Shown here one piece after another: positions 24,420 to 37,341 of a DNA stretch of 64,000 nucleotides. Numbering within the stretch: position 1 is the stretch's first letter; each line of letters starts with the position of its first letter. A program made the position numbers and the translations under genes. This DNA is from Hoplostethus atlanticus (taxonomy: Eukaryota; Chordata; Actinopteri; Trachichthyiformes; Trachichthyidae): NCBI GenBank assembly GCA_034670405.1, contig JAXDDX010000167.1, positions 610,001-674,000 of the forward strand, read 5' to 3'. Under the pieces are notes generated by a model. It was given only the letters and a program-made list of their open reading frames with translations, was not told the origin of the DNA and ran no database searches.

Positions 24420-26870
24420 CCCTTTCTTTCTTGGAAACTTAATAAGAGCAAATAAGAAAATTTTTTCAAGTGAGGGGAAGGCTGAAGAGTTGATGGCACA
24501 AGAATTGAAAAGATTAATGTCTTTAACTTTCTCTTTTCACTTACTTACTACTCAAAATTGTTGCAATAGCATTCCCCAAATCAGTGATCAAAGGGGTAAT
24601 ATAGGCCCTGTGGGGTCCCCAAATAAAGAACAGACATTCTTTACTGCCAATAAAATAAGAACATGTTTTAGGTGAAACTAAAAATCATTAGTATTGGTCA
24701 AAATCTCAATATCTATGGTAGTATCTATCACTACTATACAACCGTTCAACATCATGGAACAAAAAACATGACTTTTAGTTCTGAATCCATGACATTACCC
24801 CAAATGGCATGAAGGGGGCGCTATAGTTAAGGATCACTTTTTAAAAGTTTGAAAGCCTGCAAATGATATTTTGATGAGGGGGACAGGGGATGATAGGGAG
24901 TTGAATGGGGGGAGCCCATGCCCCTTTACAGCAGCAACACGTTTGGGTATATTGACTACATCTATTTCAATGTATTGAAATTTTAATTTTCTATTTCAGC
25001 AGAGTGGGTCCATTGTGGATCACTGATTTCTCAACATGAGCACTGAGTTGGGTGGGTTTGAAATTGCTTGCAAATGGGTCACGTGGGTGTGGATCCAAGT
25101 CATACGACCAATCCATGCATCAATACTAACTTGGTCACTTTTGTGATGAGACTAGATCTTAGGTTCTACTGTAGAAATCAATCAAGATCTATAGTTCTAG
25201 TGCTCAGGTTCCACGCTAGAGTTCCTATGCAGTGAAATAGCCCAAAAGCTGTTTCCTTCAGTCTGCAGTCTGATGAGCTAACCCTGCATTTATTGCAATT
25301 TGGAACTGGGAAGTGTACCGTCCAATCAAAAAGTCAAAATTTTCATAGTTCAGGTATCACCAACATAATGTTTGGTGTCATCACATCGCTTAAACAACTA
25401 CACCGACTTTTGGGGAAATTGGCTCGTCGGTCAACTTACTTTTTATACGTTACAATAGGAGCAGCACCATCAAATTAATGTCTTGTGTCTGGTAGATATC
25501 TCTGTCCTGTGCACATGCTAACGTGTTAGCATACAGTAAGAGCCCATAGGCAACTAACATACGAGATGTCTTAGTAATCCAGAGTTGGTGTTGGTTTTTT
25601 ATTGTCAATCCTCTCGTCACATAAAGTGAAGTTGACCAACAGAGTTGGTGTAGTCCTTTAAGAAGACTTGATATTAAAACACTGTTGAGGGTGTGAATTA
25701 TCATTATTGTAGGGCTGTAAGATAAAAAGTACTTTACTAGCTATGTGAGCTGCTACCTTCAATATGCTAGCACTAGCCTAGCCCCTGTGTGCTCTGTCCC
25801 CGTAGAATGGCTTGGGGGCTACCTTTGGTGCTAGCTGCTCGTCATCTACCAGTCATGGCCTACATCATGATGACTAGTATACCAAGGTCATTAGAAATGT
25901 GCAAGTTGTTGTTGGCCAGGGAAGTCCTGACACTTGGTAAGCAAAAACGCAGTAAAATAAATAAATATTGCACATATAAACACAAGACTGCTCAGCTACC
26001 TCTATCTTGTTGTAATTAAGATATTCACTGGGGAAAACAATGTTTTGCAAATTTAGCATAGAAAACAGGTTTGTCCCAGCTGAAGATTCATGCAGTGTGT
26101 GGACTTTGGTGTTCGCCCCCATGTATTAATGAAGGCTATTTACAATCACCAATGTTATTTCTTATAAATGTACAGATTGCACACTCTCAGAAAATTAAAA
26201 TTTAATTGTTTAGAAGTAAGAAATTCTATGGAGAAAGGAGAAAGTTATGGTTCATTCCACAGACTATGAATCTTTATTCAAGCAACATGACTTTAAGCTT
26301 TGGTTGCTGGGATCTAAACCAGTGAAGGCAAAATATAATGAACCTTTGTTCTTCTTCTTCTAGCTGGTTCTGCACATTTCTAAGCTGGAATGTTTGAACG
26401 AATTTAAAAAATAAAAAATAAAATCACTTTTAAATCACAGTTACACTCGCAACCAATCATTTCCGTTCCTTCTCATGGTTCTAACCAAAGCCATTTTGAA
26501 CTTGTAACTATTTAGCCAATTTCTAGCCAAAGCCAATTTGAGCCAAGGTCAGGCCAGGAAACAGAGTGGTTAAGGTTAGGATTAGTGTTTGTTAGATTTG
26601 GGTAATCATTAGAAAAGGGTACTTTACAAAAAGGAGAGAGGGCAGCTCATTCTCCTAATCATTTTTTCTTTATTGTGACAGATGGTAAGAAAACTGAGAG
26701 CGATAGGGAAGGTTTTCAATCAGGGGCAGCAGGTCGGAACACTTCATCATCACTGAGCACAGGAAAGGTTAGGCTTAGGCAAGAACAAGCTGGTTACTGT
26801 TAGGGTTAGAGCCAGCATGAAAACCTTTACACACACACACACTGCTGAATCTAGTCTGTAATCTCCCCTC
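24420..26870. other. Gene desert, repeat-like, no gene seen
   Basis: Contains the palindromic element at 25387-25662. The surrounding sequence (for example GAAGGGGGCGCTATAG at 24810) has the texture of old unclassified transposons, but no ends were found. No coding region is supported. Confidence 0.45.
25387..25662. mobile_element. Probable short palindromic DNA element
   Basis: CTTAAACAACTACACCGACT near 25389 and the reverse complement of AGTTGGTGTAGTCCTTTAAG at 25643-25662 match at about 17 of 20 positions. GTCGGTCAACTT and the inverse of AAGTTGACCAAC extend the pairing with a gap. The size fits a MITE. Target duplication is not evident and the family is unknown. Confidence 0.5.
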
Positions 26871-27059
26871 ATCTATCTACCTATTTTTCCTGGACTTCTT
26901 CTCACGTCTCCCTTGTTCTTTCATCTTCCACTGCAACTCCTGAACATTTCCAGAATCTCCCCTGGACCCTTTAACCCAAGAATCTTTACAAAACACTCTT
27001 AAGTACCTCAGCACCATGTACATAAAATAAGACTGCTTTTTGAACCACAGAGCCCTCAA

Positions 27060-27830
27060 TATTCCCCTTGAGACAAGGAATCAAGTCATATTTATTTTTA
27101 ATTAGCAAACTAAGGTGAGGCAGTGGATGGTTAATTACTCAATTAGTGTATGCGCGTTAATTTTTAACTATCTAAATTAAGTCACTCATTATTTAGTCTA
27201 TTGGTTGATGATTAAGAGTCGGGTAATCTAAATTAATTGTTGGGAGGTGATTCTGATCCTGTGTGCTTTGTGCAGCCTAAAACCAGGAAACTAGATGCGA
27301 TTCCAATTAGGGTTGAAGGGATTTTACGTATTGATGTTTTGATTTTTCCACAATCTTTTTTCGTGACACATAATGGAAGCTTTGATAGTTTAGAGGAGGA
27401 AAGAAACCATTTCCCTCTGATCCTGCGACTGTGCTCGCTCCCTCTATAATCCAGCGCAATTAGAAACTTTCCTTCCATCTAATTATCAGCATAATTGTGC
27501 CGCTGACAGAATATAATGGGCGGGAGAGGCAAATTGTGATTGATTTGAAGTTTTCTTCTTTAATTCACCTCGTGTTTGATAGAAAGATGAAACATAATTC
27601 CATTCAAATTATTTTAGTCAGTCCTGACAATCTAATGCCCCGTAAAACTCTTTCTCTGCGTGTATGTAGAGGGGAATATAAAATGCGAACGGGCCGCAAC
27701 AATAGCCAAACTTCCATTAGAGCAATCATTTCATTTCAATTAAAAGTGACTTATCACCTTTTGCTAAAACGTGCTTAATATGCCAAAAATTATCAATGCT
27801 TGAAGGAGTCCAAACTGCCAGTTTAATTGT
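27060..27830. promoter_or_regulatory. Candidate conserved non-coding element, the strongest in the window
   Basis: About 770 bp without simple repeats, unusually rich in homeodomain cores: GGTTAATTACTCAATTAG, TCTAAATTAATTG, CCAATTAGGG, GCAATTAGAAAC and TCTAATTATCAGCATAATTG. AT-rich cores are interspersed with GC words (GGGCGGGAGAGG, GAACGGGCCGC). About 9 kb upstream of uncx. Role inferred. Confidence 0.4.
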
Positions 27831-27842
27831 CAGGGAATCGGA

Positions 27843-27878
<36 letters not shown>

Positions 27879-27936
27879 GTGCTCCTTGGCTGTCTTGGCA
27901 TGAGCCGCACTAAAATAGACCTAATTTACCCCCCCC

Positions 27937-27967
<31 letters not shown>

Positions 27968-28299
27968 ACCAGCCCACCCCCCCCTCACACGCCCCCAGGG
28001 AAATCCGCTATGCAGATTAACATTTTCAAAATATAGTAATGATATAATTTGAGAAATTGTAACGCCACTTTGTGCGCAGCCTTTGTACTCGAATTATTTG
28101 CATACATTTTACCGGTCCAATCCATATTCTCTCCTCCCGTTGATCATCTCGAGCGTGAGTGAGTTGGACGTGTGTGTGTGGTGTGTGTGTGTGTGTGTGT
28201 GTGTGTTGGGGGGGGGGGGAGTAAGCAAATGTTCAGATCTGACGGGCAGGGAGGAAGAATGGATCAGCCTATAGGTCTATTCGGCCACTGGCTGGCTAC

Positions 28300-29685
28300 T
28301 GGAGCCCAACAAAACCATCTGCCAGTAGTGAGACGGTGGAGGGATGGAAGGAAGCAGGAACAGCCCCCCCTGAGGCCCGCTTAAACCCATTCTGTAAACG
28401 AGGAAAGATGTTTTAATTAGGAACCAACTTAACGCGCATCTCATTTAAATCACTTTAATGAACAGCTAAGTCAGAGTGGCCTGTGTGGGACTGAAATCAA
28501 AGAGCTGTTACAAGGACCTATACAATAAAGGTGGTTCTTTTTGTTGTGCTATGTGGTACTTTTTTTTCCCTCTCCTCTCATCAAGTTCATCCCCTAACCC
28601 TTACTTTTCAATTTACAAGTTGCAACCCATTGTACTTACCTAGTGGCTCCTATTGACTCCAAAGGCACCTAAAACACAGTCTGCATGAGTAGTCCGATAA
28701 AGTAAATACTGCTGTTGCTATTGTAAAGCATAGTTACTGAGTGAGTCAGTACCTGCACCAATGCTATATTAACATTTGGATTACTCAAGTAGGCTTTTCA
28801 ATTTTGGAGTTGGGTCATGTGGACCTAAACATCATATCCTCTTTACAATAACCTGAATCAGATCCCAGCCCACCTAGAAACCTAGCATATATGCCTATAG
28901 CATATACTGGGATGAGGCATGTGTACTTATATACTTTTGGTCATTTCCCCCAATATTAAGAATAATCTGTTTATTCATGTCTGCAGGATTGTCCCTAAAT
29001 GGGATATGAAAATACATATATTCTAAATAGGACCTCTATACCAGGATATTGGCTTTTATCCTGACACGTGTAAATGCAGCACTTGTGTTTAGAGAGAAGC
29101 AGGGTTACCAGCAGTTAAACAAATACACAGATTTGTTTGGCAAATAAGCTATCTACACCATGTGTGATAAGATTGGTAGCATTTCACCTCAGTTTGTCCA
29201 GTATTTATTGAGTTTGAATTGAATTTAATTGAATTTCTACTCACAAGTATCACAAACGTAGGTGAAAATGGCACAACTGATGCCATATCAATGTTTGTAC
29301 AAATTCTGGAAACAATTTTCTAGCAATTATAAAACAATAGTAGGTAGATATTTTTACTACGTACTTACTAAGGTCTCAAAGTGCTTCTGGATTAACTACA
29401 TCAGCTGAACTGTTATATTTTCCCTTTGATGTGTCTTTATTACAGACATTTATTTAATGAAGGGTTCCTGAAAGAACCTTCCATATCCAAGTGTTTTTAT
29501 AGAAGAGCTTCCACTTACCTGGGCTCCTCTCACCACCCTGTTCTGAACAGGAACCTCTGTGCTGGTGAGGTTCTTGTTCTGGGTCTGTTTTCAAAGACTT
29601 GTGTGGTAGTGGACCATCAAGAGAATCACAATGGAAAGTGTTTTAAACTGTGTTAAAAAGTGTCAATGAATCCTACACACACACA

Positions 29686-29744
<59 letters not shown>

Positions 29745-30320
29745 TCCATAATTTCTAGGAGTTAATACAGAAATTTTTTGGAAAAAGTTTTCAGGGGGAA
29801 CTTTGGTTTTGTTGTTCTTTAAAGATCCTTTGGGATCTTGGGATCTTGTTACAAGGAACCATATAATTGTAATTTTAAGAAAACAAGATTATTATTAAAT
29901 GGTATAATCTAACAGCATTTGTATATGGGCACCAGCAGGCTTTGCAAATGTGCATGGTTTGATATTTCCATGACAAATTATGGCAGATTATTGGACAGAG
30001 GACAAAATGTTTTTTAAAAAATTCAAGCAGAACTTTTTGGTACAAATTCCTTTTGAAATTAGTACCTGTGGAACATAATCAAAATGACAGGACCAGTAAT
30101 AGTTGTCTCTGTCTTGTGCATATAAAGCAACTAATTCTGAAAGATACCAATCATTGAAATAAATAATTTCAGAAAAATTACCAGTCCACCAATCACAGTA
30201 TGATGCCCTCTTGAATATCCCATCCTAACATATGCCTGATTGTTCACCATTGCTTGTTTACATAAATACAAAATGCTGTAGGGAAAGGAGGGAGGAGAGG
30301 AGGGTTTAGACTCAGTACAC
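28300..30320. other. Gene desert, no gene seen
   Basis: AT-rich. A 65-bp CA microsatellite is at about 29674-29739. 29440-29600 and 29810-29870 carry GGTTC/GAACC-type words in both orientations, suggestive of an old inverted-repeat element whose ends could not be fixed. Confidence 0.4.
29674..29740. repeat. (CA)n microsatellite
   Basis: About 65 bp of CA with one TC interruption near 29689, in the gene desert. Confidence 0.93.
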
Positions 30321-30329
30321 TAAGGCTGA

Positions 30330-31010
30330 GCTCGAGAATTAATAACATTTTGTGGCAGATAATTACTTATCAATTAAAGCTGTTATCCTGCCTAATTAGG
30401 CGACGTTCATTAAATTCAGCCAATTTAAACCTTAATCAAAGTTAGCAGGGCCTGACACCATGGATCAGTGGCAGAGCGCCGCCCAGTGGCCCATGGCACA
30501 ACAAGCGACTATTCCTTTATAGTACTACACTGCAGCTGAGTTATGTTGTTGATTTGTGCGCGTGTGGATGTGTATGTGAGTGAGCGAGAGAGAGAGAGAG
30601 AGAGAGAGGGAGAGAAAGAGAGGAGAGAGAAAGACAGATAGAGATAGTTCACTTGTTTTCATTTTGCACTCAGAAGAATGAGAAGAATGGTGGCTTTTTT
30701 TGTTTTGACAAAAGACAAAATAAAAACTACTCTCACGCTTCGAATGACTCTGTAGGCTTAACATACCAGGTCAGTCTTTGGCCCGTCAGCAATGATTCCA
30801 AAACCATAATTCAAAAGCGTGTTGTAGGCAATTGAAAACAAAGCACTCGCTTCTAGGGGCGCCTCACACTCGGAACGAGTTAATTAATATTGGCTCTTGT
30901 TTGGTCTAGTTAATGAATGAGTGAATTATGCACCTCGGGGACACCGCCTCCCCAATCGGTTTAAATTATTCCCCCCGACATTGTCCTCCAATTTCCCCAC
31001 TCTGATCCTC
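30330..31010. promoter_or_regulatory. Candidate conserved non-coding elements flanking a GA tract
   Basis: 30330-30500 has GAGAATTAATAACATT, CAGATAATTACTTATCAATT and CCTAATTAGGCGACG. 30840-31010 has GAGTTAATTAATATTGGC and GTTAATGAATGAG. They are separated by a (GA)n tract at 30586-30640. Both have enhancer-like texture. Inference only. Confidence 0.35.
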
Positions 31011-31059
31011 CACTGATGGGGTCCCTACAACGAACCAGACCGCCCTCCACACACACGCA

Positions 31060-31090
<31 letters not shown>

Positions 31091-31129
31091 GCACGGAGAC
31101 CAGGGCTACCCCGTCGTCTCCATCTGTCT

Positions 31130-31316
31130 GTCTTTGTCCTGCTCGGGTGTATTTTAGCTCATTGTCTCCAGCACATTTATCGACGCCTTTTTTAATTCAA
31201 CGCTTCTGTTCGACCTCGCACCGTCAGCGTAGGGTGGCAATATCTTCCATCCCATTAACTCGTTTGAGAGGCGAGGCTAGTTAAACAAAGGCTGCCCGCA
31301 ATCTGATCCTCTTCTT

Positions 31317-31362
<46 letters not shown>

Positions 31363-31700
31363 CTCTCTCTCGCTCTCTCTCTCTCTCTCCTGTTGGCCAG
31401 AAAAGATCCATATTTGCATTAAAAGCCCCGCACCGTGAAATTCAGTTATAATTGCAAAGAGGGGTGCTGTGTATATGTAGATCAGGGACATGTGTGGAGT
31501 GAATCACGATAGAATTCGTTCTGTGATATGCTAACACGGAATGTATGGTGACAGATTGCAATTATCCCGTTATTGTAATTGTCAAAGTCAATTCTCTGGA
31601 AGGAATGTAATCCGACTGCTGGCTGGGTGCAGACGAGCCGTGAGTGGCCCACAGATTTTAGACATGACTTTCCAGATTTGATTGTCATGTTTTTTTTTTC
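31130..31700. promoter_or_regulatory. Candidate conserved non-coding element split by a CT tract
   Basis: Complex sequence on both sides of the CT microsatellite at 31319-31389: GTATTTTAGCTCATTGTCTC at the left, TTATAATTGCAAAGAGG and TTGCAATTATCCCGTTATTG at the right. Furthest candidate enhancer from uncx. Inference only. Confidence 0.3.
31319..31389. repeat. (CT)n microsatellite
   Basis: About 35 CT units with two CG interruptions, inside candidate regulatory DNA. Confidence 0.93.
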
Positions 31701-32471
31701 AATCTAGTTAAATCGCTGACATTAATAAACACTGTTGTTTCGTCTATCTGATGCACAAGCACATCTCTGAAAATGATTTAGGAAGCCCCATAAAGACATG
31801 TGTCTGTATGGATCACCATGAGATGAGCCTATCTCTATAGAGCCTATCTCTATAGGTCACTTTACAAGTCGCTTCCCTGGATACTTAAAATTAAAATTAG
31901 ATTTTAAGCGTATAACTTGAGTTTTTTAATTCAGACAAATTTTAAGAAGTATTCTTCAGTTACTTCAGCACCTGCTATAAATGTCTTTCATTCAATGGCT
32001 ATGGTCCTGCCACAAACATTCCACTAAAATTGGTCCTTACAGGTCTAATTCTGACTGAATAAGGCCTTCAAAGTTTCAATATGTTGAATAAAATCTATTA
32101 TAAAATTCCCCAAATCTGGTTGTGGCTTCAAACTGACCACTGACCACCTTCCAGTGATGTTCCTGTCAATGTGACAGTAGCTCAAGACCCTGAAGATGGG
32201 CCAGTTGGTCAATTCAAATATTACTATTATCAATCACGTTTTTATTCCATTGTCAACCAAATCTAATGAAACATTTACTGAGTAGGCTTCATGTGTTCAA
32301 TGTGAAGAGGAGCATCAAAATGTGTCATCAACTCAGTCACACAATACATAAGGAATTTGTTTCATCGCTGTGAATACATGGCAAACTCTCACCTGTGTCC
32401 CAAAACATCTCCGAGGCCGTCTTTTGACCTCCTCCACCAGATGTTGGCAGTCAGTCATGTAGTAGACCTCC

Positions 32472-32486
32472 AGCGCCACCCTCTGG
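32472..32486 (-). promoter_or_regulatory. Candidate CTCF-type site between the uncx desert and ubn1
   Basis: The minus strand reads CCAGAGGGTGGCGCT, which fits 13 of 15 positions of the core CCASYAGRKGGCRSY. It lies 1.7 kb upstream of ubn1, at the change from gene desert to gene-dense DNA. Motif-only evidence. Confidence 0.3.
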
Positions 32487-32829
32487 TGAATCAGACACCA
32501 TGCAGCTACCACCGGACCAAAAAGTCCTTGGTGCCAGTCTGTCTCTCCCAACATGATGAATAATGAACATGATGACAACCTCTAGGGAATGATTTAAATC
32601 TGTGAGGACATAAGAGGCGAGGACTCAGAAATTATTTAATTAATTAACTATTGACGGTTTTCTGTTTCTAAGCTTCTATTTTATTACCTTGTAACTCTTG
32701 CAATATCCTACTTGATTTGAACTTGAACTGCAACTGAGTGTAACTGATGTTTCTTTAAAATGGCAGATAACCTGTTTGAAACTTTTGGCCACAAGAGGTA
32801 GGAATGCATTAATCTATGGAAAACAAAGA

Positions 32830-33160
32830 GTGACTCTATTTTGTGCCATTTGTAAATCTTGGTCTTTGAAGCTGATGCCCAAATAACAGAGCAGTAATCA
32901 AGTTGACATAACACCAAGGTCTGCACATGGCGAAGCATATATAGGAGATGGCAGATAAGAGGCACACCAGGTCACCGTACGGGGGGTGGGAGGTGTTGTA
33001 GTTCAGTTTAGTCATCTTCCTCTCGTCTGCCACTGCCTCCAGGGTTTCCAGGCTCAGCCCTAAAACAGAGACATTTTCCACCAGTTTGTTTATCCTGCCT
33101 GCATCCCTGGCCTTGATGCTGCCTCCCCAGCGCCACACAGAGCAGTACACTGGCCACAAC
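32830..33160 (-). mobile_element. Fragments of non-LTR retrotransposon reverse transcriptase 3' end
   Basis: The minus strand reads VYCSVWRWGGSIKARDAGRINKL and LETLEAVADERKMTKL with NTSHPPY, the thumb-like block following many fish LINE RTs. Just beyond is QTLVLCQLDYCSVIWASAS, also an RT C-terminal motif but from a different reading context, so two old LINE pieces may be joined. Frames are broken. The clade is not resolved. Confidence 0.55.
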
Positions 33161-33230
33161 TGATCTGAACATGCAGAGTTGTCTGTTTCCTACACTGAAA
33201 CTAGATACCTGAGCCTCCTCAAGAACAACA

Positions 33231-33340
33231 GGCCGGGTGGTTCAGTGGTCTAATGCACATCTTGATAGTTCAGCTGGTTGACTGATTTCCATTTGATCCT
33301 CAGCTTCTATGTCTGAAGGTCTTACACAAGGTGATTCATA
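33231..33340 (+). mobile_element. Possible tRNA-derived SINE head
   Basis: GGGTGGTTCAGTGGTCTAAT fits a polymerase III A box (TGGTTCAGTGG). A weak B box (TTTGATCC) follows about 45 nt later. No tRNA fold is complete and no poly-A tail is obvious. Old SINE fragment or tRNA pseudogene. Confidence 0.35.
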
Positions 33341-34019
33341 ACAGAATAGTCAAAATTTCGACACAAACTTACATATGGGTGTCACCCACATCAGAGTACA
33401 AAAAGGGGCTTGGCACATAAGGGAGCTTAAATTCCAGCACTGCACGAATCATCGCTCTCTGCATGGCTTTAGTTGCTGTCAGATTTAGACTCTGAGCACA
33501 CGTTCAGCTTAAGGATGGGTGGTGTAGCCTTCCTGCCTTCCTGATGAGTTATTATTGGTTTGTTAATTGCTTCTACTATGATGATGGTAAGAATTAGGCA
33601 ACAAATTTAGGAGTGATACTAATTACAAGCAGAAGTGGAAAAGATTGCTACCACATTTTACTCAAGTAGAAGCTGTTGCTTTAGTTAAAGTTCACACAAG
33701 TCCCCTTGAAGCTGACTGAATTAAATTGAATTAAATTAAAAAGACCATCTGAAGGATATCAATCATAATGTGTTTTATTGACAGATGTCATCAGCTCTTC
33801 CAGTTAAAGTGGGAGCAGATACCTCAAAAGAGTTCAAGTTTAAGTAAAAATGCTGTTTTTCAAAGTAACATGCTCAAGAATATAGCCTATATATATATAT
33901 ATATATATTATTGATGCACACTATTTGTGTTAATGAAGGGGCAACCGTCTTTAAATTAGTAAATATAAGACATTTACTATAGTAGCCTAATTATTATTTA
34001 CTATAGACCTCGTGCAGGT

Positions 34020-34149
34020 CAGAGGTCAGAGCGGAAGTGACGAAGTTGAGCAGGTGTAGAGGGGTGCACACCTGCACCTATTTCTGCTTAATAAATAGAA
34101 ATACTTAATGCCCTGCTCAAGTTATGTGACTAGTGGAGGCATATGTGTG
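34020..34149 (+). promoter_or_regulatory. ubn1 promoter with an ETS site
   Basis: Just upstream of the ubn1 ATG, 34031-34040 reads GCGGAAGTGA followed by CG. This is a classic ETS/GABP core (GGAAGTG) of the kind found at TATA-less housekeeping promoters. The role is inferred from position and motif. Confidence 0.4.
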
Positions 34150-37100
34150 ATGGCTGAATCGCGGAGAGTCCAGCTGACTACTTTGTCCTGCGATGTACCT
34201 TCATCTACAGTTCTCGACCAGCCAACTTTGCCCCAAAAGTCACCAGAGCGTGTCGTGCAGGGAAAGGGAAACCCGACCGACCGACCCGACAAAACCGAGT
34301 CGACAGTACGATGCGTCCTAACCTTATTTGAATCGGATGAACTCGTCTTTCCGGAGTTCAGCTACGCCCAACTGCTTGACAAAAAGGTGGGCTTTTATCC
34401 TGACTCCATCTGGGAAACTTGAAGGGGGGGGGGGTAATTTATGATGCTGATTTAAGCTTTGAACAAGTAAAGAGTGGTGCAGTCTTTTTTCTGTTGAACA
34501 ATTTCCCAAATTAACCCGAAGCTATTTTTTTATCATTTAGTATAACCTGGACAAAGTCATTCCAGTTTTGTTTCTTTTCCCCTCACGTTCAGACAATTAT
34601 AACTCTTTATTCTCCCATCAACCATGAATCTCTCACGTCTTCAGCATGCTCGTAATGCTGCAGCTAGGATTTGAACTGGTACGAACAGACTTCAATCCAG
34701 AGATCTCTCCACTGGTTATGTTGGCGTTAGATTTGATCTTCCTTTATTTTTTTGGCGGTTGGCAAACAATCTGAGCATGGGCGTAGATTCCTATATAACT
34801 GGTATGGACGTGTCCCTACTAGCACTTGTTTTTTTTGACTGTCATTTTGTCTATATCACTTTCACGTTAAACTAAATAAACTAAAGGTAACGTTACATCA
34901 AAACGACCAAAAGTGACACTTACAAAAACAAACGTATCTACGTCTCTAGGACCACGCGGATTATGTGGCTACCTGTCGGATCTGTAAACTCGTAGCAGAG
35001 AAAGCTTGATGCTGGATGCAAAAACTTGGAATTCTTCACCGTTTAGATATCCAGTTCAACTTTTCCCATGTTTTAAACTCCTACTGAACATCTGTCCTGC
35101 ATATTCGTTGAATATTAAGATATCTTGCTGCACTAATATTTAAATTTTCTCAGATCTACCCTGTGCTTGAAAAGTGCAGTTAATCGCATCTGTAAGCTTT
35201 ATTGACTAAAAGGATATTTCCCTGGCCCCCAAAACCTCCCACCATATTTTGCTCAGATGTTTGCCTTTTCTCTGACTTGTCCTCTTCCTCTAGTCTGGAC
35301 TCATTTCCCCAGTTCTGCATAGGAGATGCTTTTGAACTCTCACCTTCTTTCACACTTCACAACCACTATAAATCTCACTGTGCGCATTACATTATTTCAC
35401 TACCACACTTTATATCTTCATGGTCTTCTCCGCACCTTCCACATGTCTGCTTTCTTTTGCATCCTGCTGCAGTACGTCTGATTTTGTGCTGACTTTTTGT
35501 TTTAAATGTATGGGTATGTTTGCATTTATTAAAGCACTCTAAACGCATTTATTATAACTGACCTTGGTTTAGGCTAAATGGATGCAAATATTGGCACTGC
35601 TTCAGAAACTCATAAAGAAATGGTGCCAATAGCTTGCAGTCAAAGACTATGAATGGGCTTAAAGAACAGCAAATAACCCTAGGATAATTGTAATTGGATA
35701 TTTCTAAATGTGAGTATACAATTTATTACTTTTGTGTTTTTGTAACAAAACATGGGAAAATTCTATCGGGCTACTTGTGTATTGTAAAAATACAGAATAA
35801 GACGTACTTGCTAGTCTTATGATCAAATTGAGCTAATGTTGATGAGGACACAGGGCCGTGTATATTGGGAGAAAGTGTCAGCATCATGAATTTGAGACTT
35901 TATACTTTTTAGAGCAGGCACGTGTTGGTAAAAGATGGAAGCCCACCAAGCACATTTGAAGAGGAAGATAATGGAGACAAAGATGAAATGGCTGCTATTG
36001 CAAGGAAGTTGGAAGAAAAATATGTAAGTAGCTTATGCAACAGTCGTCAAACTTTTTCATAACAAACAAACCCCTAAATAGGAGCTCTTTTTTTTTTCTT
36101 TTTACACATTTTTCCCTCAAATTATGACTGGGGTCCCCCACCATTTAAGAATTTTAAAATTGGTTTGATTTTGGACCAAATCATATGGCAAGTTACTGTA
36201 CAATATACTCTTGTGCAAAAATAAACTGAGCATTTTCCCGGAGACCCCTTTTTGGTCTCTTATCAGGCAGTCCTTAAAGAGCCGCAGCATCAAAGTGGTG
36301 TCTTGTGTGATGATGTGCAGGTGCTATGGTAACGCAGCCTCTCATTGCAGGGTGGCAGAACTGAGAGGAAGAAGGACCGCATTCAGGACTTAGTTGATAT
36401 TGGATACGGTTATGATGACGAAGACTCTTTCATTGACAACTCGGAGGCAGTAAGTTCAGCAAAAAGTTGCAGTACCTTGCAAAAGTATTCACCCTCTTGA
36501 CGTAATTTTATTTCAAAGTTATTTCAAAACACATTTTTCGTCTGAGTTCTATGCAAAGCGCTCCATTCTATCAAAGTGAAAAACTTTGATAGAGTTTTAC
36601 AGTCCAGGCCTTGAAGTTTCAGAGAAAAGAGAAATCATCACCCTCCCATCGCTGCTTGTGAAAATACAGAAGGTGAAATAGTTACTCAGTTTTTCCTGTC
36701 CAGTTTCTCTATTGATATTGTAGTAAAAATGGACTGGAAAAACTCACTGAAACTGCACCTTCTGTATTTTCGACCATGATGACTGGAATTGGAGGGTTTG
36801 TATTTTCTTTTAAACTTCAAGACCTGGATTTTAATGTGATCCATAAATGAACCATATAGCCCCATACTGTGTTAAGTATTCTGATGCAGAGTCCACCCTA
36901 CACCTTCAGATCCCATTAAGATCTAGTGAAGGGACTCGGTCTCAGCTGTTAGCAAGACTTTTAATAATTGTATCCTTGCATGTGAATTTCAACAATTTTG
37001 TTTTCACTTTGACAGAATAGAGTGCTTTGATAGAATAGTGTCTTGTAATGTTTTGAAATAACTCGACAGAAAAGTAAAAGGTCAAGGGTGTGAATACTTT

Positions 37101-37297
37101 TGCAAGGCACTGTTCATGTTTGGATTTCTCCTGTAATCAGGACCGGCATCATGCTCATACATTTGCATTTATTTTTGTGTATTTATTAAATTGGCAGCTA
37201 TTTGGTCCTATTGTAATACACGAGATGTGATTTTCTTTTTTTCTTTTTTTTTTTTTTGTATTGTAGGCCATAGTTTTTATCACTAGTTAATTTATTA

Positions 37298-37341
<44 letters not shown>

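Noticed and set aside
32333-32578. 81-codon minus-strand frame with a donor-like CAG|GTGAGA
   Set aside because: No family match, no acceptor or neighbouring exon; noted only for the CTCF-like core it contains.
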